From Volvox africanus (Eukaryota; Chlorophyta; Chlorophyceae; Chlamydomonadales; Volvocaceae), in the NCBI GenBank assembly GCA_030268105.1, contig BSDZ01000086.1, positions 2,232,001 to 2,296,000 on the forward strand: a stretch of DNA of 64,000 bases. The letters are read 5' to 3'. Of this stretch, positions 47,101 to 59,600 are shown in pieces; within the stretch, counting starts at the first letter, position 1; each line of letters starts with the position of its first letter. The position numbers and the translations under genes are program-made. The notes beneath the pieces were generated by a model. It was not told the DNA's origin, ran no database searches, and saw nothing but the letters and a program-made list of their open reading frames with translations.

Positions 47101-49275
47101 GCCCGCGATGAATACTTAGCTGCCGATCTCCCGGCCTTTTCCCCTGTTTTTTTCTACCCCCGTTACAATCATAACACGCATTGACTCGCATGCATGTGCG
47201 TGCAAGATATCCATGCACTGTATGCAGGGAAATCGCATTCTCGCACTGTCTAGAGGAGAATGTGTAACTGACGCGTGCTCTGTGCGCCCTCAATTTCTCA
47301 ACTTGCTACAGGCTCTCAAGGCTGGCGTGCAGGTCCCCGCAGACGCCGCTGCCGCCGCCTGGGCTTTGACCACCCTGGCCGTCAAGGCGGATGCCGCCAC
47401 AGTCAAGGCGCTGGCGGATAAGGCCAAGGTAAGGTGTGCATGGTCGCATATCTGTGGTAGCACCTTGGTTTTAACGTGAAAGTTGCGAGCCCGTTCCTCC
47501 ACCTCCAGATAAGATGCCCTTGTCCTTCTGCCCCCGACTGTATCTTCTGGTCATTTCTCTTTGCCTGCCCTGCCCGCTGCACACGGTAGGCTGGTGCCGC
47601 TGATCTGAGCGCCAATCAGGCAGTGCAGGGCGGCTGGGGCCTGGCGCTGCTGGGCGACAGGGAGGGTGCCACTGCGCTGCTGGGGGCAGCGGCGGCCGCC
47701 GTGCAGAAGGTTTGTGGTCGGAGGGTTTGCTGCATGTCGGGTTGAGATGCAGCTCTCCTTGGAACTATGGTTACCGTGCCATCGGTGACACTCGCTCGAA
47801 TCAGCCAGCCCTATATTTTCCACCACGCGCTTCGTAATGCCGCCACGTTCCGGTTTTCAATGCCCACCAGGACCCCACGGCGCTGAGCCCCTCGGCTCTG
47901 GCACTGCTGTATTCGGGTTCCGTTGCTGCTGGCGTCTCCGGACTGCCTCCCCAGGTAGCGGACTTCGCCGCCAAGGGCTTCGGCCTGGCGGTGGAGCATG
48001 GCCGGCACGTGCGCGGCTCCGCTGCCGCCACCTTCCACAAGGAGATTGCGGAGGCAGTGGCCTACGCGAGCGGTGCAAGGTATGCAGCGAAAGGGGATGC
48101 AAACGTCCAGGACAGACAGCTCTTTATTTCGGCCAATTGATTGGGGGATAAGGTTGTGCATACGGCAACGAGAGCGTGTAGGTGGCAAGGACCAGCTGAT
48201 AATGCTTTGAGCAACGCGATGAAAAATGCGGTAATGGTCCGTAGTGATGAGCCAAGGATCTTGGTCGTATACGGGTAATGCGCCTAGGCGGCAGTGTTTT
48301 GGGGAAGGGAGGCTTTTCGGGTGTTCATTGGGCCCCAAGTCGTGCTGTGCTATGTGCATTCATTTATTCATCCACTGATTTACAGGCACCGTCCAGACCT
48401 GGCTGCCAAGGTTGTCTCGTATGCCGTGCCAGCCCCCGACGGCTCAACCCTGGACGTGGTGGTGCCTCTGGATCCGAACACCAAGCTGACGGTAATTGGC
48501 GTGGAGAGCGAGCTGCTGAGCACCACCGGAGGGGTAAGGTTGGAGCTCCGCCGGTGGGTCGGAGGGTTTCGGATGCACCGCGGGAGGGCTGTTTGTCAAG
48601 GTGGTCAGAACCGGGTTCGGGGATAACTGAGAGGATTGGTTGCTCTTGCCATGGAGGAAATGGAGTACTGCTACAACGGGGTGTGTATGCCTAAGGTTGT
48701 TAATCCTTGTCGACCCGTGATATCGGGGCTTGGTGGGTTCTTATAACGGCTTTTATGCACCAGTCTGTCTGCTATAGACCGGCGGGGCTTCAGTCCCTGG
48801 ACTCACTATTCTAAATGATCTCGTGCTTCTGCTTCTGGTCCTTGTTCTCTGTGGCCGCATGCAAATTCGTAATGTTCCTAGGTAAAAGAAAGTCATTTGG
48901 AGTCGTTCTTGTGCACGCTTTACCACTGCCTTCCAGAATCCTAATGGTCCTCTGTGTAGAAGAGTGCTGTGGGGCTTTTTCTCACACTTAGCTAGGTTTC
49001 GTTCAAAAGAATTTTAAAACGAGGAGTGTACATTGCATTACATGGACCGACTCCCTCGCATCCGGACTCGTTCCCTCCCTGTCTCTTGCCGCTTCTCCCG
49101 GGCCCCCTAGGTTCTAGGTGGCTCCTTGGCCGCAGCCCGCGTGCGCGAGGCTCAGGGCTACAAGGTGGCTCTGGTGTCTCAGGCCAGCTGGCCTGCGGGA
49201 GCCCCTCTGCAGACCCGTGCGCAGGCAGTGCTGGCGGCCATCAAGGCGTCAGTGCCGAGCCTCAGCTCTACGTAA
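44128..49275 (+). CDS. OPR protein with degenerate RAP-like C-terminus
   Basis: Twelve exons fit in phase: 44128-44246, 44473-44497, 44590-44721, 45384-45439, 45611-45782, 46206-46358, 46656-46799, 47312-47428, 47590-47709, 47871-48079, 48386-48533 and 49111-49275, giving 519 residues. The N-terminus is Ala/Arg/Ser-rich without acidic residues, fitting an organelle transit peptide. The centre has tandem OPR-type helical repeats around a W-x-L/F core: LANLSWALTTANVEHTRSL, LARLLWGFGAAGVQ, AAQALWGLAALRRVPDAAL and AAAAWALTTLAVKADA. The last two exons (LDVVVPLDPNTKLTVIGVES, then LGGSLAAARVREAQGYKVAL with SW following) follow the RAP pattern: hydrophobic strands, K/R-rich helix, G-Y/W-x-V, W. Likely binds organellar RNA; algal mitoribosomes also contain OPR subunits, so a structural role is possible. 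An in-frame ATG at 44020 is an alternative start. Confidence 0.78.
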
Positions 49276-50689
49276 GGGAAAGCGTGCAATGCTTACGGAA
49301 ATTGAGAGGAGGCCCAATGTATACCTCCTTAAGTAGTATGTTAGTCGGGACGAGGGTTGTGGCGCTAGGACGCAAGTAAATTCTAGATGTTGTGGAAGCG
49401 TAAGTATGTTACTAGGTTAGGATACACGATGCTGCACAGCTTGAATGACCGTACAAATGTTTTAGTAATGACCCGGTTGATTTGTAGGCACGCTACTAAG
49501 CAACACAAACGTGGAATCGCGCACTCCTGGCGGCATGCTTCAAATCGTCCCCATCCTCCTCTCCATATTGCAGGGTGGACAAGCTTGCCAAGGGCCTGTG
49601 AAGGCGCGTCAGCCCAGATTTCCACACGGCGTTCGGAGCTTTTGGAAGCGTGGCTTTCTTTGTGTAGTAACGATTCGAAAGGGAGCAGGCTTATCATGTA
49701 CCTAGCGTCATGACGGCTTGGTGTTTTTCAGGGTACAGATGTAATAGTGAAGTTTCTTTCTCCTTGGCATAAGGTCGATGTGTTATAAACATTAGTATAT
49801 CCTTCCCGTGTTGTGGGGAAGTGCGCGTGCGACCGAGATGTGAAGCGAGTAGAGAGTGAGAACAAAAAAGCAATTATGCAGAAGGCCACCCAAGGTCGTT
49901 GGCTCTGTTGGCCAGTACCTTCCATTAAGGTAGAGACAACGGGTGGCACCCCGGCCGGGCTGACTCAACGGGTAATTGCAACTTCTACGTGCTTCATGTG
50001 CTGTGTGTGTGTTATGCAATGCCGTAGGGGAGGCCTCGGCAATTTGCGAGTGCATGCCAGAGAAGGGACAGGTACAGTGAGGTCATTCGCTAGTTAAACT
50101 TACCCAAATTGTGGACCGTCAAGCAGTCTCTGTTCAAAGCGCACGCCTAAATGGTAATCACTCGTGTTAAGGGACTACAGCCTTTCTGGCATTGCACTCC
50201 AGCTTTCAGCTTGCCTGGCTCAGCTGAAGCATTAAGCGCTGCCAGTGGACAACTATCATCAAAGTTGCAATTTGTGTTGCCCATGGCCGTCGGGATCCCT
50301 GACGTGTCAAACTTCAGCACAGCTTTTCGTTCATCTGGGGAGCAGGCGCAAAGTTTCAAGCAGGGGTCAAAATGTGGATTACAAAATTGTTGCACAGCAG
50401 CTACTCGCACCATACGCATGATGTACATGAGTGTTTATCGATTTCCGTCTAGCCCGCTGTGCATTTTGAGGGTTATTTCGCCATGGAGATGAAGGTAGTC
50501 CTGTCAACACGCATCTCGCATGACTGGAACCCTGATCCCTGCTTAAGAACGGATCGGTCAACGCAACATTCCCAGCCGATGGGGTGCAGTTACAAGGCTT
50601 GCGCTTCTGTCCCTTCATTGTTACAGTCTAAGGAGGCTTTTTAAGAAGGCACCACCACGCCGCAAGCTATACAGAGTGTGCACTCCCCT
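49276..50689. other. Intergenic region downstream of the OPR/RAP-like gene
   Basis: A TGTAA at 49740-49744, 465 bases past the stop, is a possible poly(A) signal. Overlapping frames at 50147-50492 on both strands are about 95-113 codons; the minus one is cysteine-containing (CLKLCACSPDE). Neither is recognised, and no exon chain links to them. Confidence 0.4.
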
Positions 50690-52382
50690 CAAAAAACAAA
50701 AAGACGAAATCCCAGAAACCCGAACAGAAGGGGCAAGAACAAAGGCGAAATGTCAGGCACAAAAGGCAAACGCTCATACAGCACACAGGCACTCTCCGCA
50801 CTCAAGGCCAGGACAAGCGAAGAGGTGGGAGACAGCGAGAACTGAAGACGCTCCCATCCCTTGCGGAAGGCCACAAGCAACACGTTGTTCCCCGCACATG
50901 GCTTCGGGAAACCCAGATGATCATGAACAGTGTTCACTGCATTAAAGTAGGGCTGAACCGTTCGGGCCTGCACAGAGCCAGAGCCAGCCGCCAGAAACTG
51001 TCCCCACCAAAGACCGGCATAATGAGACGCTAGAATAAGCTCCAAACCTTCACACAAAAATGCACAAAAGCTGCAAAATGAGAGTCGTAAGGGCGCCAAG
51101 TACTGGAACCAACCCGAGCCATCACAACCTGAGCAATCTGCTGCAGCCGCAAAGAGTGATCAAGGCCCGGAGCTGATGGCTGAAGCTGTGCAACCAACAA
51201 ATCAGAAACGACCCGAGGAGCTGCCACCGAACTGAAGTCTAGAACATATCTAGGACAAGACACGCTATCCGCGGTAGTTCCACGGGCGCGGGCCCAATCT
51301 ACCACTACATCGGACCACCACGACCTGCCAGCTCGGAGGGGGTAGGAAGACCTTCGAGCCGCCCCCCCTGGAACAAACAGCTCCTTGCTGGACGGAAGGA
51401 AAACCAGGTCCATCGCCACCTCCATGAGCTGTTGTCACCATGGCTAAGCTGTCTAGTATGGGACCACCAGGGTTATGCACGCCTGCTCCTCGCGCACCTT
51501 CTGTACCAAGGCCAGTAGGAAGTCGGGATCCAAGGGTGGGCAACCATAAGCGTTGAGCCCAGCACATGACTGTAAAAGTGCATTAACTCCCGAGAACCCA
51601 GTGCAATGGTGTCGTGAGAAGAAGCGTGATATGTGAGTGTTGACGTGCGTGGCAAACAAGTCCACATCATGTGGCCCAAACTGGTCGTCAGTCAAACGAA
51701 AGAAATGCCGATGCAACCGGAAATCATCCCGATCCGTCCAACGGAATGCTGCATCTGCCTCATTATCGAAATAGAGACATGCTCAACCTGTAAGAAATGT
51801 GCTATGTGCCTGCAAGAAATCCCACAAACATTTCAGCTCCTCATGCATCGCAGGCGACCTAGATGAAAGGCGACCTAAAACTGCCTCGTACACGTATAAT
51901 CCTCCTTAAGATCCACACGCTAGCAAAGATAGGGGAGAAAAGATTCTAACGCATGACGGACCTCACGCAGCTCCTTCCAATTAATGTAGGAAGGGTAATC
52001 CTTAGGGTTACCCTAAGTCCAATAACCAGCAGCCACACGACCATGGATAAAGCACCCCACGAATGGGGGGATGCATCCACTGATAAGTCTACCGCAGCTG
52101 GGCCCTGATGTATGGCTGCTGAAGAATGGCGGATTGGGATATCTGCCCACCAATCCAAGTCTCGCAAAGAACCCCGAGAGACCTGACCAACCCACCGGTC
52201 ATTTGCAACCTCTTGCGGAGAAAGAGAGGGGCCGGAGTAAGACCCAGCTTAATACTCTGCGCGAAACCACAAAACTTGGTCAACTCACGCTCCTGAACAA
52301 GCCGACGGTTCTTTTTCAGCCGTGACTCGAAGCCCAACCGCCATCCGCCGCAACTTAGAGAGCTTAGCTGCCGGGACCTCAA
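50689..52382 (-). mobile_element. DIRS-type (tyrosine-recombinase) retrotransposon remnant
   Basis: On the minus strand, pieces in shifting frames line up in the order of a DIRS-like element. VPARQL-type segment RSRQLSSLSCGGWRLGFESR (52382-52089) and RDLDWWADIPI with DLSVDASPHSWGAL (52167-51946) match the RT/RNase H region (TDAS-x-x-G-W-G-A). FGPHDVDLFATHVNTHISRF with SRHHC (51716-51453) is the W-G-P-H-x-V-D-x-F-A RNase H tail. RVGSSTWRPYDSHFAAFVHF (51425-51030) and ARTVQPYFNAVNTVHDHLG (51099-50689) are the N-terminal, DNA-binding half of the tyrosine recombinase. The catalytic half with R...H-x-x-R...Y is missing, and frameshifts separate the pieces, so it is dead. Related elements (TOC, kangaroo) are known from Chlamydomonas and Volvox. 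Confidence 0.85.
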
Positions 52383-53300
52383 ACAAACCAGAGGCGTTAT
52401 TTACTGTAATACCTAAGTGGTAGACTGACTGGGAGAGCTCCCTCTGGTACTTCGTCTGGTAACAGTTTCGTTAGGCCTTGCGTTTCTTTCCTAGGCCTCT
52501 TAGCACAGCATTCTGTAGACATAAATGGAAATTGGCTGATCCTTCCGTGAGCAACAACTAATCTTAAATCGCTTGTTTCTGCAATACGGCGAGATCAGCT
52601 GAAACCAATGGCAGATTGGTTGTTGAATCAGGATTATCATATATGGTACTTATAGTAATGAATAAAAGGCGTCAGTAGGATATACATGGTGTTCAAGCGG
52701 CCGATAGGTTTCCCTATTTAAGAAGAACGTTAATTTATCCAGTAAATTTGATTTGCTTTCCCGTAGCCATCACAATACACAGACACACACACACTCGTGC
52801 CTCCACTCAAAATCGCGTCGTGACTCCTGCGGTTTAAACCTAAGCCTATTTTACAGTACTACTGCGACCATTTCTTCACACATGCACGACTAAGCTCAAT
52901 TCCGGGTCACTTTCAAGTTCACTCCCGCCTTCCATACCAGAGACCGCCGTTTGCCGGTGGCACACATACCCCGCCTCCGGAATAACAGGGCTTCCTCCCA
53001 TGCTTGAGTGCGTACACGTAGGCGACCTTCCTGCTGTGATAATGTAACTTTCACCGCTCTCCAGACGCTATAACTCAGAAGACCATACCCGTATATATCC
53101 AAGCGCAGAGACTGGTATCCTATCAGCCCTAACACCCTTCATCCAATTAATTCAACTAAACAACCCTAGGTTGTATTTCGCTGCTTCTTCGGGAAACGGG
53201 GAGACAGGCCATACAAAGGCAAACGGGCGTTATTCGTAGACATGGGGCACCTTCCCACGCAAGCCTTGACCCCTTCCCACGCACGTCCTATCAACCTTCG
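52383..53300. other. Unassigned stretch between DIRS remnant and palindromes
   Basis: No frame above 80 codons and no family resemblance. It may contain upstream sequence of the DIRS-type copy, but nothing identifiable as reverse transcriptase palm motifs. A short (AC)n tract lies at 52780-52795. Confidence 0.4.
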
Positions 53301-53430
53301 TTGTCCCGGGGCCTCTAATGTGGCCATCCCGTTTGTTGGTGATTTGCAGGTGCGCTCATATTACCCACAGTTGTGGTGATGGAGGCTAATATATATATTA
53401 GAGGCCCCGGTACAACGGGGCCTCTAAAAA

Positions 53431-53468
<38 letters not shown>

Positions 53469-53503
53469 TCCACTTTAACCATATATATATATGGTTAAAG
53501 TGG
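53301..53503. repeat. Cluster of nested inverted repeats and AT palindromes
   Basis: Three structures. TTGTCCCGGGGCCTCTAAT at 53301-53319 pairs with 53397-53415 (18 of 19). The 12-base arm TTAGAGGCCCCG (53398-53409) pairs perfectly with 53416-53427 across a 6-base loop. CC(AT)17GG spans 53431-53468, followed by a perfect 34-base palindrome, CCACTTTAACC / (AT)6 / GGTTAAAGTGG, at 53470-53503. It lies about 200 bases beyond the 3' end of the next OPR gene. It could be a foldback/MITE insertion or a 3' processing or cruciform site. Confidence 0.8.
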
Positions 53504-53703
53504 GCCGGTCAAGGAGGGGCAGGTGTTTTGGGCGTGGACAGGGCATGACCTGGCGGCCCCTACTGCTGCGGCTCGGGTTGGCAGCCCTGGCTTGAGATGG
53601 CACCCCTGGCAGCGCTTAGGTGCCGTGATGCCGAGGTAGCGATCTGGCTCACGTAGCGATCGCAAGGCCGTAATTTGCTGCAGTTTTCACCTCAACCACG
53701 TCC

Positions 53704-56627
53704 TTATGCGTAGCGGTTTCCGCCAGCCTCACTTCTAGCTACAGTAACGGTTTTAACCGACGTATCTTGGGCCACCACAGCCATAATGGAATCTTGCCGC
53801 TGCTGCTGCTTTACCCGCGCACGTAGATAAGTCAGGCCTCTCCGTAGTCGGAACATAGAGTGGCGCAGTATGCTCAGCCGGGCCCTACACCACTCTAGCC
53901 TCTTCCCCAAAACCCGCGCCGCCACCTGACGCCGCCGCTGCACCTGCCGCAGCCGCCACAACTCAGACCCAGCCGGTACGGTTGATGCAGGAGCAGAAAG
54001 GGCGTCAAAAGTCTGAGCAGCTGGGGCAGACTTCAGGACTTCGTCACACGGAGCTGCAAGTGGCGCAGCAGCCGCTGCGGCTGCGGCTGCGGCTGCGGCT
54101 GCGGCTGCGGCTGCGGCGCGGCGGCGCAGAGACGCTGCCTGCCTCTGCAGCTCCGCCACCTCTCTTTCAGCGGCGGGTCCCCATCTGCGGGCTGTCAGGT
54201 GCTCCATGCGGTCCAGCCACAAGGGTGGAGGCAGTTGGCCCAGATTGAGCAGCGCCGAAACCACCAGACTGGCTTCCGCGGGGCTCAACATGGGGAGGAC
54301 CTGTGGAGTGGTGCAGATCCAGGAGATCAGTTCCAGGTGCAGATCTCGCCTACGGAGACAAAGATGTGCCTATTGCATGATGTTATCCGTTTCCTGCATC
54401 GTAATCGGACGGGAGTAAAGAACCGGGAGCAGCCTAACGGGCGTTTTGATCACACACACACGCACAGCCACAGCCACAGCCAGTACACGGCCCCCCATCT
54501 CCATCAGCCAAAGGGATAGGGGCAATCGCCCTAGGGGACATCCCCCAATGATTCTCTCCAACGCTTTCTAAACCCACCTCGAAGCTATGCGCCAGGTAAG
54601 CTCGTGTCCAGCCCTCGTCTGGCGGGTGTCCTAACTTGGCAACAGACCACAACAGCACCGGGAGTGCCAGCCGCGGTCGCCCGCCCTCCACTTCCACCTC
54701 TGCCATGCCACGAAGCGCCGCGTCTAGGAAAGGCCGCATATCCAGTGGTAGCGCCGGAGCCGCCGCCGCCACCTCAGTCCCCTGCGCATCTGTTGCCGTT
54801 GCGCCTTTGCTCCGGCTTGACGACGGTGAAGTGGCGGCCGGCCATGCCCCTCCAGCCGCCGGCCGCCCTGCCGCCGTAGCATGAGGCACAGGCTGCCGCT
54901 GCCGCTGCCGCTGCTCCACTCGCAACGGCTGCCTGGTCTCCAGCGGCCACCAGCCCACTTGGTGAAGCCGCGCCAGGGAGTAGAGCAGCAGCGGAGCGCT
55001 GCGGGAGTCAAACTCGGGCGCTCTGCGCGCCGCGGCCACCAGGAGATGGCGCAGCAGAACTGGATGCGGCGGCAAGTGAAGACGCACACAGCACCAGAGC
55101 GCCGTTGCGAGGAGCTGCAGCCCAGTATTAGGTTGGGTTGGGTTGGGGTTGTGGCCGGTGTGAGGGAAGCCAGTGCTGGGTCATCTTGGATGAGGAGGTG
55201 CACTCATCAGTGCACAAGGAAGAGTGAGACACAAAGACACATAAGTAGGCCTTCGTGTGCAATCACGAACTCCACGTACACCACAGTCATGAGCGCAGGC
55301 AACAGCCACCGCCCTAATCCACGCATGCAATCACACAGGGCAATAAGACTGCCTGGTAACCCTCGTCTGGCGCAGGTACGCACCCATTGCACAACCCAGC
55401 GCCTTCGATATTTCAAACGACTAACCCTAATTCCCCGGCCCCCGCCCCGCCTCCTTTCCCTGTCCCGAACCCCCGCGCCCCTCCCCGCCCCGACCCCTTT
55501 GACCCACAGCCACGGTTCCTTGCCTGTGGCCCCGCGTCGCCCTGAACACTGAGCTTCAGCAGCCTCATACCCAAGGTTCGCATCACCGGCTGCGGGGGCC
55601 GGAACCGAAACACACCCAGAGCCCAAAAGACGTTCGCCAGGTCCTGCTCCCCACATCGCCCTTCCAGGCGCGCCAGTGCCTTCAAAACCCGCAACATCGC
55701 CCCTCGGGGAGGCGGGGCGTCCGGCGTCAACCTGGCCAACGCCCAGAGCAGCACGGCAAAGTCGGCGGGCTGACAGCGCTCCAGGGTGGCATCGGGAGAC
55801 GCCAGCAGCGCGGCCGCCACCGCCGCCACCCACTGCTGTGGTAGCGCCAGTTGCAGCTGCGTCACGGCCCAAAGCGTATTACAGATATCCTGCGGGGCAC
55901 ATCCGCCGCTTCCACAGCCGGGGCGGCGCAGCGCAGCCTTGGCGCGACCCAATGCCGCGTTAACGAACACCTCCGGCAGGCCGTGAGGCGGTGCCGCCGC
56001 CACCTCCGTCGGCGGCGCCGACTCGGCCACCGCTGCCGCCGTTGCCGTCACCGTCACCGCCAAGTGCGCTTGCGGCGGGTGTGAACGATGCAGCGTCGCG
56101 AGGGCCCACAGCGCTTGACTGATGTCATAGGCACTGAAGCGCGCCATTCCGCGAACCGCGCCCTTGATCCAGGCGGCCATGAACACCTCCCCCGGCGGGT
56201 GGCGCAGAGTGGCAAGGGCCCACAAAAATGTGGACAGCTGGCGGGGACTCATGAGGCGGCTGGCGGCTGCGCCGCCGCCAGCGGCGCAGGCGGAGTCCAT
56301 CCAGACTCGCCCGGGGTAGTGGCCCAGCTTAGCGAACGCGTAGATGAGGGTCGTGAGCTCCTGGGAGGGGGGAGATGCGGATCGGGTCGGGTCGTGAGAA
56401 GGAAAGGTGGTTCTCAAAAGGATGGCAGCAGGAGGTCAGACAGACTCAGGGTTTTTCGGCCGCTGTAGGAGGGTTACACAAACACCGGCGTACATACCGG
56501 CATGAGCTATTAAGCAAACATACATGTCGTACGGAAAGGGAATCTGGCCAAGGTCCAAGGAAAAAAGGGGCTATGGAAAACAATGAAATGACCTTAGTGT
56601 TTCGGAGCACAGCGCGTGGGGAATTCC

Positions 56628-56691
<64 letters not shown>

Positions 56692-59600
56692 CTAGGTTCA
56701 TGTAGTGGTTCCCTCCTCGCAGCACTCCATGTGTTTAGTACGATCACACCCGATCACTCCCCATCACAGCTAGTGCGGGTCAAAATATCGATCCCAAGAA
56801 GAGACGGGAGAGGGCCGTGACCTGACGGAGCCAGGAAAATGCTCCGAAACCGCGCACCTGCGGAGGAAGAGACTTCAGACCCCAGACCGCAGAAACCTCA
56901 GCCGCCACCTGCAGCAGTGCCGCATCTCGCGCTACCGGCCATCCATCTGACCGCAGCCGCGCAAATGCTGCCAGGCTCGTAGCCAGTTGACGTGGACCGA
57001 GACAGGGCTCGATATCGTACACCTGCGCCGCCCCCCTCGCGTAGGCCGCCTCTATGTGGCGACGAAAGGCGGCCTCAAGCCTCGACAGCAGGTCCTGGCA
57101 ACCGGACGGCGGGGGGGGAGAGGTGTTGGGGGATTGGTGAGGGCACATCGCCTGAACCGGCGTTGAGCAAGAAGTGAGCCGGTGTGAATCGGCGTTAAAC
57201 CGGCGTTGATGGCGACTGAATGCGGTTAATGCAGTTCATGCGGTTAACTTCTATTGCAGCTGCCGATACAGCTTGTCCCACCCGCCCCACCCCTTCGCTC
57301 CATTGCCCGAACCTGCATGGGCGACGCATTGGGAAGCACCATGGGCTGCTGCAGAGCGGCTCGCCCACCTCGCCACACCATCAACGTATCGCGCGGTGGC
57401 ATGATTAAACCGGGGACCCCAAAGGATATGAGGGCCCCCCAGGTTATCCTCTATCGACGGACGGAAGGCAGGCCATCTGGATTCTCTTCCCCGGAGTCCA
57501 AGACACCCCCCTAACCTCGGCTCGTCCCGTTCTCACATGCACCACCGCGGCCTCCCCCTCGAAGCCGTGTTCAAAGTGTCCAGCGCGCGACCGCTCTGCC
57601 CCCGCCACCGCCCGCCTCGTCAACCCCACCGGATGGCGGGAAGAGGTTGAGGACGATGGCAGCTGCATCCGAGATACGTTACCCAACGCCGCCGTCAAGT
57701 GCAACACATTGAAGCTGGTGCTGTATTCCTCCAGTAAGACAGACAGCTGCCGCCAGTGGCGGCACGCTAGGACGGCGCGCATCAGCCTCCGGGCGGTAGC
57801 AGCGGCATCAGATGTGGCGACTGAGACCCCACTGCTGCCGCCACAATGGGCTGAAGCAATCCTGCGTCTCCCGGTCTCCTCCTCCATCTTCACGGTTTCA
57901 AGTCGTCGGGTTTGACAAGCCTCCCCGCTGCCCCCTCCTCCGCTGTCAGAAGTCCCCCGCGTGGCGGCAGCTGGCGCCCTCGTGCTCGCTGCAGTCGCCG
58001 CCATAGCGGTGGTGATAAGGGGGGCCCGGGTCGGGCTGGGCAACAGTGCAGGTTGTAACGCTGAGCTCCAGCACCCGCCAGCAGTGCCCCCGACTGTGGA
58101 AGAAGTGCCGGTCGACGTAGCAGAGAGGCGTGCGAGGAATACCGCGCGGTTGTCCTTCACCTCCATCTCCACCTCCACCGACAGGGCTGATGCCGCCGCA
58201 CGCCCTTGAGACTTCCCGTTACTCGGGGGGTGCGGCGATGGACTCGTCTCAATCGTCACTGGTTCCACCTTCCTGAGCGCTTCGCCATCAGTGGCAGTCT
58301 GCGCTGCATCGCGAGCCTCCCCGGCACCGCTGATCCGTAGCTGGGCTCCCCAGGCGGCGCCGGAAGCATCCAACCCGGACACCTCCCGATCCTCCTCCCC
58401 CCTGGACTCCGGCCTTGCTTCCGTGCGAGTAAGCTGCAAGGCTTGTACGTGCAACTTACGTGTCCCGCTGTCCTGCAAACCCAGCATCCTTCGCCGCTGC
58501 CGGCGCGCACCTATCACCGCCAGCATGTCATTCCCAACCGAAGATGGACCCCTTGCTCCCTCCTCTCCTAAATCGGCGGCATTCCCTTGCGGGCCGCCCG
58601 CTGTCCTTCCGAAAGCTACTGCTGTTGTTGTTGGCACTGGTTGCACATCGGGCAGCGTCAGTGATTTTCGCCAAGAGAAATTGCTGTGTAGCTCTGAAAC
58701 CGATGCGTGAGGAGATTCCGACCCACGGGTCACATCGGTCACTAGACTGCCCCTGGTAGGCTGCATCCAAGCCTGGCCTTCCCACAAGGGAACCAGCACC
58801 GCGCCCTGCTCCTGCTGCTTTTGACCCTGCTGCCTTTGCAACCTACGCTCCTGCTGCCGCGTCACCGTGGCCGCCATGGCCATAGGTGTGGTTGCTGCAG
58901 TAGTCATCATGGCGCATGTTGTGCGCATGTTGTGTGCAGCACGGCCATCTGACCCCATCATCATCGTCATCGTCATCGTCACCGTCGAGTATCCTCCAGC
59001 AGCATTACCCGAACACTCATCGCGGTCTTCATGCTGCCGTTGCGCCCGCCACCTCCCTACTCCTGAGGCGCCACCATCCTGGACACCACCACCGGCATCA
59101 GTGCGACCTTCGCCACAATCGTCAACGCCGCCGTCGACCGCCTCACCGCCGCCAATACTTGCTGCTGCTGCCGTTGTCGTCGCGACCACCACCACTTGGG
59201 GTTCAATCGGCGCAGCGCCATCGGGAGCGTCCAGTGGGGGCCTCCCGGCTGCAGGAGGATGTGGGGCTGGCACGAAGGATCGCCGACACCGCCGCCGCCG
59301 CCGCAGCAACAGTATGCAGGAGGACTGGTCTTGGACAGTGCCGGGCTCTGGAACCCCAGGCGCAGAAAGTAGGCCCCTAAATGCTGTGCGCCTGCATTTG
59401 TTTCGACGGCCATGGGCCTGCACCGCGGGCAGACGGCCATAAGCTGCCAGCCGCTGGTCCGTATCCCACTTCCGTTGATGCGTGCGCGATTGGGGCTGGT
59501 GGTGGTGCTGACGCGATGGGGAGGATAGGGATAGGGATAGCGGCGGTGCTGGCTGCTGCGGCTGCTGGGGGACCTGGGGGCTGGAAATCAACTGAGATTG

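Noticed and set aside
58867..59442. Plus-strand frame of 191 codons
   Set aside because: It is antisense to the GC-rich first exon of the OPR gene and only reflects its triplet repeats (Ser/Pro/Arg runs); no motif.
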